NCBI GenBank assembly: GCA_014529385.2
Contig: CM043969.1
Location: 16,985,446 to 17,049,445, forward strand
From: Adiantum capillus-veneris
Taxonomy: Eukaryota > Streptophyta > Polypodiopsida > Polypodiales > Pteridaceae
Reading direction: 5' to 3'
Length of the DNA: 64,000 nt
Position numbers and translations under genes: made by a program. Each line of letters opens with the position of its first letter. Position 1 is the first letter of the stretch. The notes beneath the pieces are model-generated. The model ran no database searches, was not told the DNA's origin, and worked only from the letters and a program-made list of their open reading frames with translations. This document shows, piece by piece, positions 53,944 to 64,000 of the stretch.

Positions 53944-55240
53944 ATGAACATTGATAACTTTGATTTTGCGCATGAAGGTGCTAATGATGATGCCCCCATG
54001 TTTGTTAATTATCTTGTTACTAGGTTACAACAAGCTATGGGCAACCCTACTTTGCAAGCCAAAGTTACTCAAAAACTTCGTGCTGATGGGATTCCCTTTC
54101 CTTTCCAAGAGGAGAGAGAGCTTAGGAGGCCTCTTGATGAGACCCCCAAAAGAAGACTCTCTCCCATATGAGAGGAGCAATCCAAAGAACAAGAAAGTAA
54201 TGAATTCCTAAGTTCCTCCGAAGATGTAGCTCCACGAAGACGACGAACTAAACGATCACCAACTCCTCCCAAGAGGAAACGGTTAACCAATAATTGTTCT
54301 CCTCGTCACTCCAAAAGGAAAGAGAGGAAACAAAGGAAGAAAAGGGCAAGAAAGAGGTCACCCTCTTCTTCTTCTTCTTCACCTTCCTCCTCTTCCGACG
54401 AAAGCTATGGCTATTCTTCTAGAGAATACAAGAGGGGAGGACATCACAAATATTACCCTCCATGGAGAAGGTCACAAAAGCTCAAAAGGTTCAAAGAGGG
54501 AGGAAAAAGTATCTCTTTTCTCACCTATGATGGCACCTTTGGTGCTAGCGACAACTTCATCCAACAATTTGATGCGGCCTTTGGAGACGAGGGCTTCACG
54601 GAGTCCTCCAAGCTACGCGATGTAGCTATGCACTTCCAAAAATCGGCTCATCAATGGTGGTCTAGCCTTTGTGGCAACGACGAAGCCCCAAAGACATGGA
54701 AAACTCTACGGGTTTCCATCATGAAGCAATTCCTTGCAAGTGATGAAAAGGACAAAGTGCTCGCTGAATGGTGGAGTTTGAGGCTTCTCTCTCATGAGTC
54801 TATCCACAAATATGTGGACAAGTTTGAGATTTACATCTCAAAAGATAGACTTTGCTGAGCAAAAGCAACAATTATGTGCGGGATTACTTGAAGAGATGGC
54901 CGAGTACATCAATTCCCAATGGCCTAGTTCTATCACCGAAGTAATCCACCACACTATGGTTGCTCTCGCATCAATTTCCAACAAGGGGCAGACCAAATGT
55001 CAAACCCATGGAAAGCAAAGACAAAAGTGATGCAAAGGGAAAAACCAATGCCTAAAATTCTTCCCAAGGTCACTCCAACAACAACAACAACAATCGGTCC
55101 AAGGATAAATGAGTTTACAAAGGTAAAAATAAAATCTCTCCTGAAGAGCTTGAAACTTTTCGCAAGGACCATGAATGTTTTAAGTGTGGGGAGCAAGGAC
55201 ATGGCTATTGTTCTTGCCCCGAGAGAAATCTCGCAATGAG
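53944..55240 (+). pseudogene. Gypsy-C gag
   Basis: The ATG at 53947-53949 or 53944 opens MNIDNFDFAHEGANDDAPMF. After one TGA (54169-54171) the same frame continues through an Arg/Ser-rich segment (RRRRTKRSPTPPKRKR, KRARKRSPSSSSSSPSSSS) into the gag core: FLTYDGTFGASDNFIQQFDA, HFQKSAHQWWSSLCGNDE and WKTLRVSIMKQFLASDE. A frameshift at about 54845 and another near 54985 follow. The zinc knuckle CFKCGEQGHGYCSC is at 55176-55217. The knuckle and core would form and load particles; the RS-like stretch is unusual in gag. Confidence 0.82.
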
Positions 55241-55969
55241 ACTCCTAGAGCTTCCACCATTGAAGCTCTAAAAGAGGATGCTCATTGCAAAGGTTCACCT
55301 CTCTCCTATGCTTGGGGAAAGGTAAGGGAGCATGATGCCTTCATCTTGCTTGACCCTGGCTCTACTAACAACTTCATATCAATGGAGTCTGCCACCAAGT
55401 TGGACATTCAATCTCTCAAGATGGGAGATGCTGTAACGGACGACACCACTTTCAAGGGACAACAAGCCTCCGTTACTCCCTTGATTGGGAAGTTGAGGCT
55501 TCATGTCCAAAGCTATGTCAACAAAGAAGACTTCTTTATCTCCCCTTTCCAACATGAGGATGCTATCCTAGGGGAACCATGGTTCAATCGCATGGTTGCC
55601 AACATGAAGTTCCCTAAAAGGACAATCTACTTCACCTACAGGGGAAAGAATATGTATATAGATGCTAATGAGTCTGGTCATACTATAAATCCTCTTTCTC
55701 TTGATAAATCAACCAAGAGCTCAATTTTTGCGTACATGATTTTTGTCAAAGAGTCCCTAGAAGGTCCCAATATTTCATCAAATGTAAATGGTAGGAATCA
55801 AGAAGAGTTAGACTTGTCTAACATTCTAAAAGGATTCCAAGATGTGTTCATCGATGATATCATTCTAAAAGGATTCCAAGAAGAGTTATACTTGTCTAAC
55901 ATTCTAAAAGGATTCCAAGATGTGTTCATCGATGATATCCCTATGGACTCCTCCAGAATGAGGGGATGA
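55241..55969 (+). pseudogene. Gypsy-C protease and reverse transcriptase approach
   Basis: An open frame (from 55184) has the protease DAFILLDPGSTNNFISMESA, in which the catalytic Asp-Ser/Thr-Gly reads Asp-Pro-Gly-Ser. FISPFQHEDAILGEPWFNRM gives the ILG box near the domain end. LKGFQDVFIDDIPMDSSRMR is the usual lead-in to the reverse transcriptase and is partly duplicated (see repeat). The frame stops at 55969. Confidence 0.8.
55799..55954 (+). repeat. In-frame 78-bp tandem duplication
   Basis: CAAGAAGAGTTAGACTTG at 55799 recurs as CAAGAAGAGTTATACTTG at 55877. Each copy encodes 26 residues including SNILKGFQDVFIDDI. Only about one base differs, so the duplication is recent relative to the damage around it. 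Confidence 0.93.
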
Positions 55970-56690
55970 TGACCATTGAATTGAGCTCCTATCAGGAAGC
56001 TCACCGCCTAACGAGCCTCCTTATCAAGTTTCCCAAGCTCAAAAAGAGGAGATCATGAGGCAAGTACGAGAATTGGTAGACAAAGGGATGGTGAGGCTAG
56101 CTCCTCTCCCTTTTGTTCTCTAGTCCTTTTAGTGCAAAAGAAAGATGGTACATACTGCATGTGTGTGGACTATCGCACACTAAACCACATCACTATCGAA
56201 AATAGATTTCCCGTACCTCGGGTAGAAGATCTGTTTGATAAGCTACAAGGCTCTACCTACTTCAGTAGGATTGACCTTAAAAGTGGCTACCATCAAATAA
56301 GGATAGTGAATGAAGATATCCTAAAGACCGCGTTTCGTACAACATTTGGCCTTTATGAATATCTAGTCATGCCTTTTGGCTTGACTAATGCACCAGCCAC
56401 GTTCAATCAATTAATGGAAATAAAATTTAGACCTAACCACAAATTACTGGAGTGTTCTTTGATGATATCATCATCTACTCCAAGTCCTTGGAGGAACACA
56501 AACAACATCTCCAAGTGATTTTTTCAAGCATTTAGAGAGAGCAAGCTTTTTCTCAATCAAAAGAAAAGAAAAATTTTCCTTCAAGAGATTCAATAGTTAG
56601 GTCATATTATCTCGCAAGATGGTATCCGTACGGATCCATCAAAGTTGGAGGTAATAAAAGCATGGCCTAATCCAGGGAATCTTGGTTGTG
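55970..56690 (+). pseudogene. Gypsy-C reverse transcriptase, truncated
   Basis: After frameshifts at about 55990 and 56120, [18 protein letters not shown] opens the fingers and [17 protein letters not shown] the palm with the first catalytic Asp. [18 protein letters not shown] follows. Another frameshift near 56440 precedes the catalytic box, read as [36 protein letters not shown] and KAWPNP are the last recognisable residues, then unrelated sequence begins. Confidence 0.87.
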
Positions 56691-57331
56691 TAGATCTTTG
56701 TACACATGGTGCGGCTTTGTTGTTATATGCATAATAAGGACACATCAATGAAGAAGCAATGTTTCTTCTATTCTTGATGTACTTTCAAATGAGGATAGGT
56801 TGGATAGTATTAACTACTCTCTTTGGTCTTCCTTGTACTTTCAAAGGAGGATAGGTTGGATAGTATTAACTACTCTCTTTGGTCTTCCTTGGTTAAGCAA
56901 ACAGTGGTTGAAAGAAATTTGTGAGATTATGTGATTGGCTTGGAGATTCAAGTGTCGAGTATTGCTCTAGCCACTCCGCAAAGGGATAGTGTGAGTACTA
57001 TTATAGTACTTGTTGTTGTTGGGACACTAGAGCAAAGGAGATGGGATTAGCATGATGCACTTGCTTTTGATATCATTTTGTTAACATATAAAATATCTAT
57101 TGTGCCATAAATAAAGACATAAAGACATGCTGTGGTTTTTTTTTTTGGTTTAAATACACATAAACTCTTAATTTTCTTCTTAAGAAAGCATTGAAATATG
57201 AGAGATTTTTTAATCTTCTTTGTTTGATTCTTTAAAATTTTAATATGCTTCTTATTGATTTTAAGTAAATATTTTGAATCTTGTATGCTTGATTACAAGA
57301 ATTTATGGTTCTTTTGTCTCGATGTTTGCAG
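56691..57331. other. No gene; local duplication; possible intron
   Basis: Apart from the 56-bp duplication nothing was recognised. The last 150 bp are T-rich and end TTTGCAG at 57331, a plausible intron end for the locus that follows. Confidence 0.35.
56779..56890. repeat. Tandem duplication, 56-bp unit
   Basis: GTACTTTCAAA starts at 56779 (as GTACTTTCAAATGAGG) and at 56835 (GTACTTTCAAAGGAGG). Both run to TACTCTCTTTGGTCTTCCTT. Confidence 0.9.
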
Positions 57332-59302
57332 CCTCTTCTTTGTAATGGCTTCTCTTTTTGGTGATGCTCATGTTTCTAAGAAACAAAGAAGAGGACAACA
57401 ATCTACTCTTGCTAATCAATCTTTATCTTCTCCAATTGGTTCAGGTCGTATAGGTTCACTCACTCCCTCACGTAGTAAATATACTCCCATCAGCCCTCAC
57501 TTTCAAGCACCTAGGGTACGTGTGTCAATAGCCAGAGCAAATTCTAGAATACATCTTCTTCCACTTGCTCCCACTTTTGGAAGTGGTGCTCCTTGAAGAC
57601 AATTGTTAGCTGCTTATCAGTTTCTAGAACAAGCTCAAGATATTGATGAGACTTTATCGATGGTACCTTTAAACAGAGCCATTGTTCCCCCTAGAGGTAT
57701 GCTTACTACCTCTCATAAACAAAAAAACCCCATTAGCTCATGATTTTCAAGTCATTTGGGAGCATACACAACACAAGAAGCGTGAAGGTCATGCTTGGTC
57801 AATTCAAGTAGGTATTTTTGGGCAGCCTCTTACTCTATTTCTTTGTCCCATTGATGATAAAGGTCCCATCAATGAGGAAAGTGTTTTCAAAATGGTAGGT
57901 TGTCTTGTTGATGTCAGAGAAAATACCTTGCAAGACATCGTATATTGCCTTGTAGAAGGGAAAGAAAAACAATTTATGAATAACAAAGAGAAAAAATATG
58001 CTTTCCAACTTACACGTAAGGATTTGAAGATAGAAGAAGTATATACAACTTCTCGACAAGACGAATTCAAAGATGCCATGCTTACTAGGAAATGAGTAAG
58101 TGGAACTAAACGTTTTTCAATTATTTTTGAAGTTTGTGTTTTGGAAACAAGTACTAGTTTCATGTATATGTTAAATAGAGTGGCATGCTACTTGTTTTAG
58201 AGAAAATAAGTGCTCTACAGTTATATTTTTGAAAGAAAAATACTTTGCACTTGTAATCTAGAATACAAGTGTTCTAAACTTGTATTCTAGAATACAAATG
58301 TAATGCACACTAGAATGCAAGTACCAAGCACTTTTATTCGAAAACACCACTGTGAAGCACATTTTTTTGGGAAATAAAGTAATTAGCTTATGAATTTTAT
58401 AGGACAAGTGTTACACTTGATCTTTACATTCTAGTTGCAAAGCTTTTTCAAAATGACGTTTGAAGTTGAGTGCACATTTTTAAAACACATTTATCATCGC
58501 ATTTCTTGTCACTCTTCTTATTCTTGACTAATTTTTTGCTAGACATTTGTCAAGCTTTTGTTGAGTTTCAAGACAATCTCTACAACATAAAAGGTGGTTC
58601 CGAAGGTGATTCAAGTTTTAAAGATTCAGAGGAAAGTGGAGAGAGTGATGACAATGACTCAAATGGTGGTAGAGATGTTGAAGAGATTCATGAAATAGTT
58701 GACCATGAAGAAGGAGAGCCTCTTTCCTCTGGTCGTGGTGCTCCTAGTTTTGCTCTTAGTAACTCTGATTTCAACATTGTCCGTGAGAGGACCAAAAGGT
58801 TTAACATGATTGATGAGAGACCTCTCATCTTGCTTGTTGATAGAATTGATCACCCAGTTACTTAGACAAGACCTTTCAAAGTTCGTTCCATAATTCTTGC
58901 TTATGTAAGTAATCTGAAGTTACAAATGAAAAAAAACCAACCACCAATGTTCTTTCGTTGCTTGTTCTTCTTAATCCAAATACTTGTCCAGATAAATCAT
59001 CCTTTGTTAAGTCAAAAATTGAGAGTCATAGGTACTTTGTTCTTGGTGGAACACACTCTCTTAATGCGAAGAAAGGGCTTTGTGCAAAGTATCCATTTGT
59101 TGAGAGCTACAAGATAGTCTTAGTATGGGTTTACACAGGTCTTTTTGATGAGGATGCTAAAACATTGGCATGGGATCATAATGTAGATTTAAAAATGCAA
59201 CTTTCCATGTCATTTCTTCAAAAGGTACATTATTTGCAGTGGGTTAATAATTTAAGTCAAGGTAAAAAGGGGAAAAATAAATATGTGAGATTTTCTTCTT
59301 AA
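57332..59302 (+). pseudogene. Decayed multi-exon locus with a ParB/sulfiredoxin-like C-terminal segment
   Basis: This is the only region that looks like a spliced gene rather than a transposon. Exon-like segment 1 starts with ATG at 57345 (MASLFGDAHVSKKQRRGQQS) after TTTGCAG. It is broken by a TGA at 57594 and an A-run frameshift at about 57720. It continues DFQVIWEHTQHKKREGHAWS to 58095 and a GTAAGT donor at 58096. A T-rich stretch with TGACTAAT and an acceptor TTTGCTAG (to 58542) leads to segment 2, acidic (SEESGESDDNDSNGGRDVEE), with a TAG at 58863. After another A-run frameshift (58927-58934) come RYFVLGGTHSLNAKKGL and TGLFDEDAKTLAWDHNVD. That GGxH plus DEDAxxLAWxHN pattern reminds me of the ParB/sulfiredoxin fold. 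Function is unknown and the reading phase across the intron is unresolved. Confidence 0.5.
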
Positions 59303-61073
59303 ATATAGAGCTATTTTTGTTGGGAGCTTAAGTTCACATTTCATAATTAATAGAAGGTGTCTTGTGTATGAAAAAATATCTTTTATGTGTGAGTGTTTGT
59401 GTTTGTGTGTGCATGGTTGAACTCATGTTTACACCATAGTAATGAAGAGACATGAAAATTTTCCACCAAAGCAGTAAAACAAGATATAATAGGCATGGAT
59501 GACAAGGTATGGATGATATATTATGGTTAGACAAATTACCTTCTTGGGTCTCATCAAACACATAACAAATATATTCATTTAGAGAGAGAGACACTTGTAC
59601 ATGGTGGGATGCCTTGTGTTGGAAGCTTATGTATTCAACAAAAGTCATTGAATGAGGGCACACTACTAGGACGATAAGGTTCAAAACCCAATGCTTTGAT
59701 TCGTAAGGGCATGGAGCTGTTAGGATAGCTTTCATACATATGTTTGGGATATCTTATACGGAAAGAGTTTTGGACTAATAAAAATATCTTAAAAATTAAA
59801 CATGGATGATTAGAGAGGATCAGTCTACCATTGCAGAGAAATTTAGGTTCGATTGAATTAGGATAATCTAACTGTAGTTCTTGGTAGGGGGGGTGTGTGG
59901 CCATGTATCAAGGGGAATCTTTGGGGGGTTGAATATTCAATACCTCCCTATTCAATCCAAGTTCACATATTAATTAAAAAACCGTGTGGTACATTAACAT
60001 GATTACATAGTGCACCCCCCGAGGAGAAAAACAATTTTTTTTCTTGTAGGAACAATGTCACAACAATACAAAGTACTTTGTGGCCCTTAACCCAATGCTA
60101 AGAAGATTATGGTCCTTGTCTAAGCTAGATTGTGGAAGGCATAGGATTTTGGAGTTGGGGTGTTCTTTGACTAGAAGGCGATTTAATTGTAGGTTCTAAG
60201 GCAATTGAGGTAGTTAGATAGCCATGGGAATCTATGATTCTAGCTTTCATATTATAGGGTTTATGGGTGGAAGAAGATTCAAGTCTAGAGGTATGATTTA
60301 GCTCTCTTACATTCAGGAGCATCTTATGCGAAGAGTCTTAGTCCATATGGTTTTACATGGAGTCTTCCCTATCATGATGGTTGCCCCATTAAAAATTTAG
60401 TACTTAAAACAGGGAAAGTATTCTCTTTCAAGTTCATTTGAACTTCGAAGGAAGGAGGGTTATCAAAGTCCAAAAGAGTGGTTGAATTACAGAAAAGATA
60501 GGGAGGGGGTTCCAAAAGGAGGCAAATGGGAGGGGATGGATTGATGCAGGGAGGAGACTGGAAATATGGAGGATAAACAAACTCAAATATGGAATGGATG
60601 TGTGCATACAAGGAGTGAAATGTGCACTTTGCAAAGCTTTATTAGTGTTGATATGGTTGTCTTAACCGTGATGTCAAGTGTTATGATTGATATGTTCAAG
60701 GGATGTGTTTTCAAAACAAGGTGGGGTATTAGGAGATCCTCCTTAAGGAAAGGACAACCTTTTGCTACATCAAGCCTCCATCTTAATTCTTGAAGCTGCT
60801 AAATGATTTTCATATATCATCTATATAAACATCAAAAGTAAATGCTCAACCTCGAGGATAATTTCCAATAATAGCTTATTAACTATCTTGGTATTCATCT
60901 AATGATCTTGCCAATCAAGGATCAACATAACTTGAATCCCTTTGATAAAGAGCAAGGCTAGCATTTGTAAAAAACCTTCCATCCCATCACAAGTATGCCA
61001 TAAGGTGGCAAAACATAGTAGCCATCTTAATGGCATATTTAGACATAAGAATTTTTTACAATATTTGCAGTAT
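59303..61073. other. No recognised gene
   Basis: AT-rich DNA with short broken frames and no domain. A GGTTCGATTGAATTAGG word at 59847-59863 is B-box-like, but no A box was found. Confidence 0.35.
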
Positions 61074-61945
61074 AATCCCACATAGTGTAACACCATCATG
61101 AGCTATGAAAAAGAAGGGTTCACATACTTAGCAAGGAGACCAAGAAGTAAGGTCATTCGCACTTGCCTTGGAAAGTATGCATATGAAAAATGCTAGACGT
61201 AGGTAGCATTCAAAGTGCCCGAACTATGAGCTATGCCAAAGGAGGGCCCTCATAGACATGGGAGATTGCAATTGGTCAAGAGAATATTGACAACATTCTA
61301 GACTCGCCATGATAATCCCACATAGTGTTTCATAACATTATGAGCTATGACAAAGGAAGGCCCGCATAGCTAGCAAGGAGACTAAGAAGTAAGGTCAATG
61401 GAACTTTCCTTGGAAATTATGCATATGAAAAATGTTAGACATAGGTAGTGTTCAAAGTGCCTGAACTATAAGCTATGCCATAGACATGGGAGCTTGCAAT
61501 TGGTCAAAAAATAATTGACGACATTCTAGACTTTCCATGATAATCCCACATAGTGTTTCATAACATCACGAGCTACTAAAAAGGAGGGCCCTCATAGCTA
61601 GGAAGGAGACTAAGAAATAAGGTCAATAGCACTGACCTTGGAAAATATGCCAAAGGTTAGAAATAGGTGGTGTTCAGACTGCCTAGACCATGAGAGCTAT
61701 GCCATTGATGATGTTTCAAAGATGCTAGAATAATCCCACATATTGTTTCATAAGATCATGAGCTACAAAAAAGGAGGACTTGCATAGCTAGCAAGGAGAC
61801 CAAGAAACAAGGTCAATGGAACTCACCTTGAAAAACATGCCTATGAGAAAGGTTAGGCATAGGCAACATTTATTTTGCCTAGACCATGAGCTATGCCATA
61901 GACTTGGTAGCTTGCAATTTGTCACAAAAATTTGACGACGTTCCA
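61074..61945. repeat. Tandem repeat of ~190-240 bp units, about four copies
   Basis: AATCCCACATAGTG begins units at 61074, 61314, 61542 and 61732. Each continues with ATGAGCTA, AGCAAGGAGAC-AAGAA (or a variant), GGTCAATGGAACT, GAAAAATGTTAGACATAGG and GAGCTATGCCA. The copies differ by many substitutions and by deletions of 10-50 bp. No coding capacity is shared among units. Confidence 0.88.
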
Positions 61946-63302
61946 GAACCACCACAAATGAAGGTGCCCTCCAACCCTCAAAACAAAAGCATGTCCAGAC
62001 TCCATAGTATTGTAGTTTGAAATGTTGGCGTATGTCAAGCCTCCACCAATAGTGTAACCCGCAAATACACTTCTAGGTGATCTTTCTTGTGATGGTATGG
62101 AGTAAAATACTTGCCTGTCTAAGATTGTAAATGAGATATAAAGTAAGAAAGGGGTGTTGATGCATGCACGTATGCATAGTGTGAACGCACCCATAGATAG
62201 ATTATTAAACTAAATTCCTTTTAAATTTATAGTGTTTCAATTTAAAGTTTTAAATCTGGATACATAAAGGCAACATACCGTCCACGTGCATGCATCCTCC
62301 TACAAGCTATGAGCTCACAATGCGTCTACGCGCACGTTGACGGTCTTCGTGCTCTGTGTTGTAGAATCTATAAACGAGAAAGAAAAAATGTATCAATCAC
62401 TGCAAAAGCTTGCTACAAGATCATGAGTTCGCAGAGCGTCCGCGCGCATGCAGACGGTCTGGGTGCTCATATCCTGAGAGTTTGCTTCGATGACTCCACA
62501 CATATATATTTAGGTGAGATTTTCTTGACGCCATGGATGTGTGCACTAGTGGTGCGCAAGATCAGGAGTAAAAGACCTCAATTGGATCTTCTGCGTCTTC
62601 GATCCTCAGGTTGTGTTGCACCTAATTTGTGAGAGTTGAGGCGCAAGGTTGGGGCCATGGGGCTAATCGGCAAGGTTGCTGAAGGCAATGTGGGAGCGAC
62701 AAGAGAAGGGACCCAGGAGTTATATGCCGCTGTTGTTGGCAATGGTAGCTTACAAAATAAAGAGGCTAGAGGTGGTTTCAACAGGGTATGATGACATCGT
62801 GTGTTGTAATATCTCTCTCATTCTCTCTCTAAGATTTATCTAAAACCATTAATGAGACTCGGGCTGGCAACGGAGTTGTCAGAAAAATTCTCTTCTTCAA
62901 CTTCTTCTTTCTCTCGCTCTCTCTGTCTCTATCAAACATTCCACATTCCTACAGATCACTAGCTATCAATGATTGGCTGTATTGAGGCTAAGGTGCTCGT
63001 CTGAGATGCATAATATCCCTCCCAAGTTGGCGACCGCCGTAGAAATAAAAAAGGCTCACAATTTGGGCACAAATTTTAGACGGAAAACTCTATAGACTAT
63101 TCTCCACTGGGAAACTTCAAATCAAACAGAGGATAATAGACTTGCATCACCAAGAATAATTTCTAGGAAATGTACCACTAGCACAAGAGGTAGCCATCCA
63201 TCCACAGAGACTCATTCTAGCATTAAAGAAAATGAAATACATGGAAAAAATGTAGCTCTATGCATTTCAAATAATCCCTTTTTAGCCTCCTCGTGATGGG
63301 AC
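61946..63302. other. No recognised gene; one short duplication
   Basis: Apart from the repeat at 62300-62468 nothing was recognised. CT-rich stretches occur at 62810-62830 and 62900-62930. Confidence 0.35.
62300..62468 (+). repeat. Two copies of a ~55-bp sequence 113 bp apart
   Basis: CTACAAG-ATGAGCTCACAATGCGTC and CTACAAG-ATGAGTTCGCAGAGCGTC lie 113 bp apart in one open frame (62309-62632). They encode MSSQCVYAHVDGLRA and MSSQSVRAHADGLGA. Both copies are rich in CGCG/CGCAC words. Confidence 0.75.
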
Positions 63303-64000
63303 ATGTACGCACCCCGGAGGGGATATCTGATTTAGTTCACTCCACTATTGGGGTGAAATAGGGTTGCCCGTTGTCTCCTACTCTATTTGGTATGTATGTT
63401 GATGAGGTGTCTGATTACATTGACAAAGAGGGTGATAGAGGTGCCCAGCTGGCAGGGACGTGGATCCCATTGTTGTTATATACTGATGATATTGTGTTGA
63501 TCTCTGACTCACCAGAGGGTATGCAACGATGCGTGGATGCATTCCACAGTTTTGTAAAGGATAGTGGATTGTCTATAAACCTTGGTAAAACCAAGGTTTA
63601 CAGGTAATCCTAGGTTTTACCATAACCTTGGTAAAACCAAGGTTATGATGTTTAACACCACACCATAGTGGATCAGGAGATCAACACTGACTTTCACATA
63701 TGGTTAAGAGATTGTAGAGTATACAGATGCATACACTTACCTTGGGGTTGTCTTTACTGGGACTAGGTTATCTGTGGGGAGAGCAACATAGTATAGACTG
63801 ACTAGAGCTTATGCGGCCTTTGGAGGCTTGGAGATGACGTGTTCGCAGGTTCAGTTCCAGAGATAGGGCTACATTACATATGTCATTGCACAATGTACTA
63901 TGAGATTTGGGGCCGTTTTTACTGCTTATTTAGAGAGGGTTTCGGTCCTTTCTCTAGTGTCATAGGTTATGAGGATCAGAGATGTCTTGGGCTATATCTA
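63303..64000 (+). pseudogene. LINE-3 reverse transcriptase fragment, runs off the window
   Basis: VHSTIGVK, a TAG in place of Gln, then GCPLSPTLFGMYVDEVSDYI opens the palm. The catalytic box reads LLLYTDDIVLISDSPEGMQR (YTDD instead of YADD). FVKDSGLSINLGKTKV follows, interrupted by a short hairpin insertion. EYTDAYTYLGVVFTG and RAYAAFGGLEM continue in another frame to the window end. It resembles LINE-1 in the same blocks (GVKQGCPLSPTLFG) but is a diverged copy on the other strand. The upstream fingers and endonuclease are not seen. Confidence 0.85.
63578..63644 (+). repeat. Duplicated hairpin inside LINE-3
   Basis: AACCTTGG-TAAAA-CCAAGGTT (8-bp stem, 5-base loop) is present at 63578-63598 and again at 63624-63644. 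The spacer contains GGTTTTACC, the complement of GGTAAAACC in the first hairpin, so larger foldbacks are possible. The duplication repeats the codons for NLGKTKV and breaks the frame. Confidence 0.9.

Larger units (their letters stand above)
51963..56690 (+). mobile_element. Gypsy-C: Ty3/gypsy element truncated in reverse transcriptase
   Basis: 5' LTR, tRNA-iMet-type primer-binding site, gag with zinc knuckle, protease and reverse transcriptase follow in order on the plus strand. Similarity ends at about 56690, just after the palm domain, and no RNase H, integrase or 3' LTR is present. The same family left a solo LTR at 24484-26086. Confidence 0.87.

Noticed and set aside
57594..57596. TGA read as an amino acid or corrected by RNA editing
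   Set aside because: The same locus has A-run frameshifts and a TAG, so ordinary pseudogene decay (CGA to TGA) is simpler.
59847..59863. tRNA B box at GGTTCGATTGAATTAGG
   Set aside because: No A box, stem structure or terminator found nearby.

Overview
The window is nuclear DNA of a land plant. It is AT-rich and holds no bacterial or organellar gene. It carries long (GA)n/(CT)n tracts, Ty1/copia and Ty3/gypsy LTR retrotransposons primed by initiator-Met-type and Asp-like tRNA sites, and L1-like non-LTR elements. I cannot name the species. The density of old nested elements would fit a large, repeat-rich genome such as a fern, lycophyte or gymnosperm. No intact host gene was found. The only candidate for a non-transposon gene is a decayed, apparently spliced locus at 57.3-59.3 kb.

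Layout. 0-1.7 kb: retroelement debris. 1.7-14.75 kb: a minus-strand Ty3-type element (here Gypsy-A) with gag and protease but no polymerase. Its 2.8-kb leader carries an array of a 24-bp perfect palindrome, and a fairly young Copia element (Copia-1, 2.69-7.79 kb, plus strand) sits inside its protease. 14.75-23.4 kb: copia and gypsy fragments, including a deleted element with a 3' LTR (Copia-2, 16.0-17.77 kb). 23.43-34.35 kb: a degenerate 10.9-kb gypsy element (Gypsy-B, plus) with both LTRs, a solo LTR of another family (Gypsy-C) inside its gag, and a 3.7-kb region beyond integrase encoding coiled-coil and repeat peptides.

34.8-47.2 kb: pieces of a second Copia-2 copy (minus) lie on either side of a LINE (36.6-39.06 kb, minus) and a 5.1-kb LTR element without recognisable pol (39.435-44.531 kb, minus; 153-bp LTRs, 5-bp target duplication CTAAG). 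47.2-52 kb: anonymous sequence, a (GA)n tract and the 3' zinc-finger part of another LINE (minus). 51.96-56.69 kb: Gypsy-C (plus) with a 1.55-kb 5' LTR, gag, protease and a truncated reverse transcriptase. 57.3-59.3 kb: the decayed spliced locus. 61.07-61.95 kb: a tandem repeat of about 190-240 bp. 63.3-64.0 kb: a LINE reverse transcriptase running off the window.

The genes do not form a pathway; they are selfish elements in several insertion layers. Copia-1 is younger than Gypsy-A. The solo Gypsy-C LTR is younger than Gypsy-B. All coding segments carry frameshifts or stops, so none is likely to be active. The feature most worth a second look is the palindrome array between primer-binding site and gag of Gypsy-A: the palindrome is far better conserved than the sequence between copies, and a half-copy is present in the LTR. 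Element names (Gypsy-A, Copia-1 and so on) are local labels only.
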